Assembly: GCA_001970855.1 (NCBI GenBank)
Contig: LSSN01000683.1
Location: 2,157 to 16,495, forward strand
Direction: 5' to 3'
Source: Smittium culicis
Taxonomy: Eukaryota; Kickxellomycota; Harpellomycetes; Harpellales; Legeriomycetaceae
Length of the DNA: 14,339 nt
Below, piece after piece: positions 9,569 through 14,339 of the stretch. The notes beneath the pieces were generated by a model, which saw only the letters and a program-made list of their open reading frames with translations, was not told the DNA's origin and ran no database searches. The first letter of the stretch is position 1. Each line of letters opens with the position of its first letter. The position numbers were made by a program, and so were the translations under genes.

Positions 9569-9752
9569 ACTCTTAATTTTTTTTTGTCTCAAAGAGTTTA
9601 TTTAACATAATTTAAAAGTATAATAAAAGCTATTAAAAAATATTTAAAAAGTTAGAAAGATTTTAAAGAATAATATTTCAGCCGACCCCTCTTCGCCGCT
9701 CTAACATCTCCATAACCACTGATAATTGTTTCAAAGGTCAAACACTCTTAAT
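9569..9752 (-). mobile_element. SINE-like or 5'-truncated retroposon with poly-A tail and flanking direct repeats
   Basis: Read on the minus strand, the insert starts near 9743 with a GC-richer head (about 9680-9720, containing GAGCGGCGAAGAGG). It continues through an AT-rich body and ends with AATAAA (plus-strand TTTATT at 9597-9602), then GAGAC, then nine A (plus-strand T run 9577-9585). The AATAAA sits 11 bases before the tail. The 9-base sequence ACTCTTAAT occurs on both sides, at 9569-9577 and 9744-9752, as expected for target-site duplication by LINE-type insertion. The whole is about 165 bp. The minus-strand head has a fair RNA polymerase III A-box match (TGGTTATGGAG) but no convincing B box, so a SINE and a truncated LINE or mRNA copy both remain possible. 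A second copy of the tail is at 14229-14339. Confidence 0.55.
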
Positions 9753-9856
9753 AAAACGAATTTATTGATATCTTTAGTATTTCTATCCACATTCACAGTT
9801 TGTTTTATTATCTAGTATATAAATTTTGCATTAAATGGTATTTGAAAAGTCATTTA

Positions 9857-10020
9857 CTTTCGTTACCGAGGAGAATCCCTAATTTACACCGAACTGTAGT
9901 TTCGACGGATTTTTGCTCTGACTCAAGGCTCGAATTCGAATATGTGGCAGAACTTATGTCTGCCGAGCGCCCAACCATCAGTACCATAATCCCCCGCTTT
10001 TGTCGTATAGTACCACTATG
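9857..10020 (+). pseudogene. Possible Tc1/mariner-type transposase fragment, frameshifted
   Basis: This is a clearly less AT-rich patch. One frame gives HRTVVSTDFCSDSRLEF (about 9887-9937), which resembles the block around the first catalytic Asp of Tc1/mariner transposases (pattern R-x-V-x-F-S-D-E-S). A second frame gives GRTYVCRAPNHQYHNP at 9946-9993, close to the pattern G-R-x-Y-V-W-R-x-P-N-x-x-Y that follows it in that family, with Trp replaced by Cys. The order is right, and a frameshift between about 9920 and 9945 would join them, with fewer residues between than usual. The later Asp and Asp/Glu catalytic residues are not seen. A 73-codon frame (9800-10021) spans part of this, but its first and last parts are not family-like. 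The second frame stays open to 10155 without further similarity. No terminal inverted repeats were found. This is a relic if the reading is right. Confidence 0.35.
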
Positions 10021-11523
10021 ACGAATTCACCGCCTTTTATTTTATTTTATCACTATAAGCCTTATAAATCAATATATCTCTATCGGTTAGAATTTAATCA
10101 AGAGCGGTTGGTAGGTTCAATTTGTGATATGTGTTTTGCAAATTATACTCAGTAAATTGTTTTTAGAAAATATAGCTAAAATAAATTCGAAACAAAATAA
10201 ATCGATTCTAGAAGTTAAATGGTATTGAGGTTCTTTTGACAAAAAAAATTAAACACATGTTTTATATCGATAAATAAACGATTTTACTCTACTAAACTTA
10301 GTACCCAATACAAGCTGGTATAGATAATTTTATATTTTATTCATTATCACCATTCTTTACTACTCTTTATTATTTTTTTAATAATAATAAATCTTAAGAG
10401 CTCAGAATTATTATATTTTAATTACATTATTTTGGCTACATTTTGCAAAACAAATTTAGTCTATATCCCGTCAAAGTTTTAAAAATTTATGCACATACGC
10501 TTTTATTAATTACCTTGAAATAAATAACCGAATGACACATTTCGGAAATATGCACATTGTTTCAAAATAGCTAACAGACAATTTTTTTTACGGGTTATTG
10601 TAAAATAACTGAATTTTATCAGTTTATTAAAATCGTATATCTTGATAACTACCTTATTATAATATAGATCTAATAAAAAACTATAAAATAATAAAAAAGC
10701 TTCAAAATATAACAAAGAAAGGAAAATATCCTCATAATACTATTTATATAACTGAAAGAGTTAAATTTTGAGAATTTATTTTTATAAACGCTAATAGTGA
10801 ATTTTACACTACCTTGAAAAATAATAGTTTATCTTAATAACCATTTATCCATTAAATTACTCAATATATATCAATCAAGCATCTGAAATACAGATAGATT
10901 TCAAAATAAAAATAAAAATAAAAAACAACTACTATTAAATATGCATTTGTGGATCAAAAACCCATAACATTTACAAATTTAAACGCAAAATAATTTCATA
11001 ATTAGAATTGGTTTTTTTATTAGTATTTTTTTCCTAAAAAACTTTATCTTTAACCAAAGTGCACGAATAGGTTGTATTTATATTCTACATCCGTACTAAA
11101 AAATCAAACAAACGAATGTATTTTATGATAGATTTCTTATAAACTTTTGATTACCTAAGTATTTTCTTATCGCATGTTTGGCCTTATAGCTCTTTGAAAA
11201 CTCTTAATATTTATTTCAGGATTATATTATTTGTAATTTATCTCTCAAGATATATCAATACTATTAACAATTATATCTAGATATATTTCTCTATGTAATT
11301 TCATATCATATTTCCCAAAAACATCCATCACGATCCTGTTATTTTTAACCTTTGTAATCGATTAAAAATTTTCTCGCGCTTATTTATGTAGAGAGATAGA
11401 CATAGATAATTTTCTTTGCACTATTATTTCAAAATTATCGTTTTATATTATTATTTTCATTTGTAAAAGAGTATGCTCGTTGCTTCTCAACAAACGCATT
11501 TATTTCCATCAAAAGCTATTATA

Positions 11524-11539
11524 CCAAGTTTAAACTTGG
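11524..11539. repeat. Perfect 16-bp palindrome
   Basis: CCAAGTTTAAACTTGG is exactly self-complementary with no spacer. It could be a dimeric protein-binding site or simply chance. There is no nearby gene for it to regulate. Confidence 0.85.
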
Positions 11540-13110
11540 CTAGAAATTAATAAAAAACTAAAAATCAAACTCAAACTTAAACTGAACAATAAAAAATCCT
11601 CAATTAATTAATAAAAGGTAAATTTTATTGAAAATTTATTCAAATATTCAAAGGATTATATTCAAAAGATATAGTTTAGCTATAACCACAATATTAAACT
11701 TTTTTAAATACGGAATACGTGAAAATAATTCCGGAAAACCCAGCAGCAAAATTTTTCCTTTGAGTCACATTTTTTTATATAAAACAAACAAAATATTCAA
11801 AATTTTACATATAACTAAAGTATTGATACTAATTTTTTGTTCACCAAGCTTAACGCTTTTATAAAATCTTTGTTTTTTTTTCAAACTTTTTACGTAAAAC
11901 TTTTTTTTTTTTCAATTTGTTCGATTAATGCTCAAAGCTTATTAATTTAATCTTTACAAGTCAAATATATATAATTATAGAAAGTTTAGATACATACTAA
12001 AAAAGCCTTAAATAAAAAAAAACTGTATTACAAGAGCTCAAACATATTTAGTGGCCCTTTCAGACTCTGCTAGTCAGAAATTTTTTTAAAATAAAGATCC
12101 AGCTGAAAGCAAAAATCCTACTCATAATTGCTTAAAATTAAAATCTTTGTGCTTGTTTTATGTTACTTTTTATTATTTTGAGCTCTTTAGCGTTTCTCGA
12201 CTTTAGTTCAAATATTTTAAAGCGATTACTTGAAAATAATTAAAGCATTTCCTATAAATAAACCGCAATAATTCTTTTAATAAAAACTACTTATTTTGAT
12301 TAATATAAAACATCATTTAGCATTATTTATTTTGGTATTAAATATTGGTGATTTGTATTTATATTTTTTTAAAATTGATGACGATAATCTATATGATATA
12401 TATCTAATAAATATTTTTTTAGAAAAATTATAGGATCTAATTCATTTTGAATGATAAAAATTTCAAAAAGATTAAATGAATTGTTAAATTTTATAAGATG
12501 TATTCAAAAAATTGTAAAAAAAATATAATTGAAGGAGAAAAAACTAAAACAAAAATAAATTAAAAAAACATTGTTATGAATTATCTATAAAATTAGAAAG
12601 AAGTTTCAATGAATTAAATATGAACAGTTATATACGCACGATAAACTTTAAACTGTGCGCTTAAACTAAAGAATGTGCGATATTTGAAACGAATTAGGTT
12701 TATCTACTTTAACTTGAAAAAAAATATAAACTTTTTTCATAAACTAACTATATAAGCTTTGGAATTTCATTTTTTTATTTGGATTTATTCACACCTTTTA
12801 TAATCCATTTTATTTTCTAGCATTTTAATTTTAAAATTTATTTTCAATTTCTCTTTTATGAAAGTAGGGTTATAAATTTAGGAAAGACAAATAATTAATT
12901 TTAGGCTAAATTAAACTAAATTCTGTAGATGCAGTTTACAATCCAAGATTTTAAGGCTAAGTATTATATTTTTAATTGGCGAAATATTAATTTTAAGACT
13001 GGAATCAACTTTGATTTTTATTTAAAATAGAAACTAATACGTGAAGCTGAAACTAATGAATATAGAAATAGCTAATACTAAAACTAAGTAGGTAAGAAAA
13101 AGGTTAAAAG

Positions 13111-13141
13111 ACTTACTTTTCCATTTAATGGGAAAATAAGT
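13111..13141. repeat. Imperfect hairpin of about 14 bp
   Basis: ACTTA-TTTTCC-ATT on the left pairs with AAT-GG-AAAA-TAAGT on the right around a single T, with small bulges. The inner CCATT/AATGG part is perfect. It precedes a less AT-rich patch containing GTGGCGGAG. The function is unknown. Confidence 0.55.
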
Positions 13142-13622
13142 GTCGTGGCGGAGATTTGTAAAGTGCAACAACAAACAGAATATCTCACCAAATGACCATC
13201 ATTATAATCAAAGAGATGATTAGCCTAGTACTATTAAAAAGTCTTAATACAGTTATAAGATTTTATAGGAAATCCTATCTTCTCTGAGCGAATTTTGATG
13301 ATTCGTCAAATCTAATATTATGTATTTACATCCATATATTCCCTTTTTATTCAAAAAAAAAAGGTTTATTAATCTTTTTATTCTAATAATGTATTTTATC
13401 GCTACAAGAAAAAAATAGTATTATCCTATCTTCAGTGAATAAGAAATGAACTATAAAAAAAGCACAATTTCCTTACAAAATTAAGGTGTATCGAGTTTTT
13501 TTGATAACATAAATAAAAATTACGTATAAATAGCCAAAATATCGTTTTTATATTTTAAAAGTAAAAAAAGGCTTTAATTGAACCGAAGAAAAGCCCCTAA
13601 AACCAAATTTTAAAGTTCTAGA

Positions 13623-13643
13623 TGGAGTATTAGGAATACTCCA
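13623..13643. repeat. Perfect 9-bp hairpin with 3-base loop
   Basis: The arms TGGAGTATT (13623-13631) and AATACTCCA (13635-13643) are exactly complementary around AGG. The stem has four G:C pairs, which is high for this window. No coding frame or T run beside it suggests a role. Confidence 0.75.
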
Positions 13644-14228
13644 ACATAAGTTGTTTTTATATTGTAAAAGTCGAGTTAAGTTGATTTCCAATTTATACTT
13701 TAATACTGGAACTTATTTACATGATTTTGTGTGACTCTATTGAACATAAATTGCTCGTTGTAAATATTGTAATTGTTCTGAAACTCTTCATTGAAAGAAC
13801 ACAATCTTACAATTAACTTATAATTTCAAAAGTTTTGAGAATATTTTTCATCTATATTTATTACAAAAATCTTTCTTACAACAGTGAATAAAAATTTTTT
13901 TCTTTATATTGAAAAAAGTATGAATTCACACAAGTTACATGAATTTTAATGGTAAATTTATGAGTATAATAATAAAGTTCATTAAAATAAAATGATAAGT
14001 AATATCTTGTAAAAAATGTTAGTAGCAGTATAATAAAAATAGATAAAAGATAATTCATGTTATTACTTTGTCACTATTCCATAAAATAATATTTTTAAAC
14101 AAAGATTCTATAAATTTTTCTTTGTAGAACCTGCACCTCTCGCCTGTATCGATCTATTTTTATAATGTAAGCTTGTTTTATAATTTTAGAATAAAATCTT
14201 AATGAGCTTACTTTACTAAAATCCTCGA

Positions 14229-14339
14229 TTTTTTTTTTTTTTTTTTTGGTCTCAGAGTTTATTAAACAAATTTATAAAGTATACAAAAAACTATAAAAAA
14301 ATATTTAAAAAGTTAAAAAAATATTTAAAAAATAATTTT
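14229..14339 (-). mobile_element. Second copy of the retroposon 3' tail, cut by the window end
   Basis: On the plus strand this begins with 19 T (14229-14247), then GGTCTC, then AGAGTTTATT (14254-14263); on the minus strand it is AATAAA, GAGACC and a poly-A tail. The block 14254-14315 matches 9593-9654 without gaps at 53 of 62 positions by hand count, and the similarity goes on to the window edge. The tail here is longer and purer than in the 9.6-kb copy, which suggests a younger insertion. The head and 5' flank lie outside the window, so length and target-site duplication cannot be judged. Confidence 0.6.

Larger units (their letters stand above)
10156..14228. other. Long AT-rich stretch with no gene
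   Basis: Four kilobases without a supported gene. The open frames present (up to 78 codons) are of a length expected by chance at this base composition and are rich in Ile, Phe, Tyr, Lys and Asn. Visible structure includes an AAAAAT-type array (10903-10925), a 16-bp palindrome (11524-11539) followed by three AAACT-containing hexamers (11566-11583), and hairpins at 13111-13141 and 13623-13643. A less AT-rich patch at about 13130-13200 has a 34-codon frame on the plus strand with no recognisable motif. No tRNA or rRNA was recognised. Confidence 0.6.

Noticed and set aside
9800..10021. 73-codon plus-strand frame as an intact gene
   Set aside because: Only its middle part is family-like, and the similarity moves to another frame afterwards, so it is treated as part of a broken relic.
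9850..10026. 58-codon open frame on the minus strand opposite the possible transposase patch
   Set aside because: It has protein-like composition and a GIMVLMVGRS stretch that recalls another Tc1 block, but it lies antisense to the better two-block match; both cannot be real, and the plus-strand blocks are in the right order.
10080..10135. Possible tRNA around GGTTCAATT
   Set aside because: The bases around the B-box-like word do not form a T arm, and no acceptor stem can be drawn.
10506..10715. 69-codon open frame on the minus strand
   Set aside because: Composition (Leu, Phe, Tyr, Lys) is that of translated AT-rich DNA, length is expected by chance, and there is no family feature.
11628..11864. 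78-codon open frame on the plus strand
   Set aside because: By hand estimate a couple of frames this long should occur by chance in a window of this composition; no motif or promoter-like context supports it.
13560..13600. Possible minus-strand tRNA around GGTTCAATT
   Set aside because: No complementary T-arm stem and no matching A box at the right distance.
13876..14058. 60-codon open frame on the minus strand
   Set aside because: Short, Phe/Tyr/Leu-rich and typical of chance frames here; the hydrophobic start is not enough to call a membrane protein.

Overview
The window reads as a gene-poor, very AT-rich piece of a nuclear eukaryotic genome. It has long A and T runs, no bacterial ribosome-binding sites or operon packing, one clear gene in 14.3 kb, and traces that look like decayed transposons. 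The single strong gene is intronless, uses the standard stop codons, and encodes a transporter behind a Ser/Asn/Lys-rich N-terminal extension. This style fits a microbial eukaryote with an expanded AT-rich genome, for example an early-diverging fungus of the Harpellales or anaerobic chytrid type, or a large-genome microsporidian. I cannot choose among these from this sequence.

Layout. Positions 1-3395 hold no convincing gene: a C run beside a near-perfect palindrome at the left edge, then AT-rich DNA with a cluster of long poly-A runs (1.7-2.9 kb), a short hexamer array and a degenerate pentamer array. A pyrimidine-rich stretch with a TATA-like box (about 3160-3395) leads into the gene at 3396-5270. 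The product is a 624-residue, ten-helix protein of the drug/metabolite transporter superfamily (triose-phosphate / nucleotide-sugar, SLC35-like branch). Positions 5271-7506 are AT-rich and empty apart from inverted repeats.

Positions 7507-10155 look like a graveyard of mobile DNA: a possible Ty3/gypsy-like polymerase relic (7507-7885) with a second pentamer array inside it, two diverged copies of a roughly 107-bp repeat (8171 and 9370), a short minus-strand retroposon with a poly-A tail and 9-bp flanking direct repeats (9569-9752), and a frameshifted patch resembling a Tc1/mariner transposase (about 9857-9993). Positions 10156-14228 are AT-rich and gene-free, with a perfect 16-bp palindrome and two good hairpins. 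The 3' tail of a second copy of the 9.6-kb retroposon starts at 14229 and runs off the window end.

There is no gene team here: one transporter gene stands alone among repeats. I found no clearly new biological system. The best lead is the retroposon family represented by the 9569-9752 and 14229-14339 copies. Identities, counts and chance estimates were made by hand from the sequence; no database search was possible.
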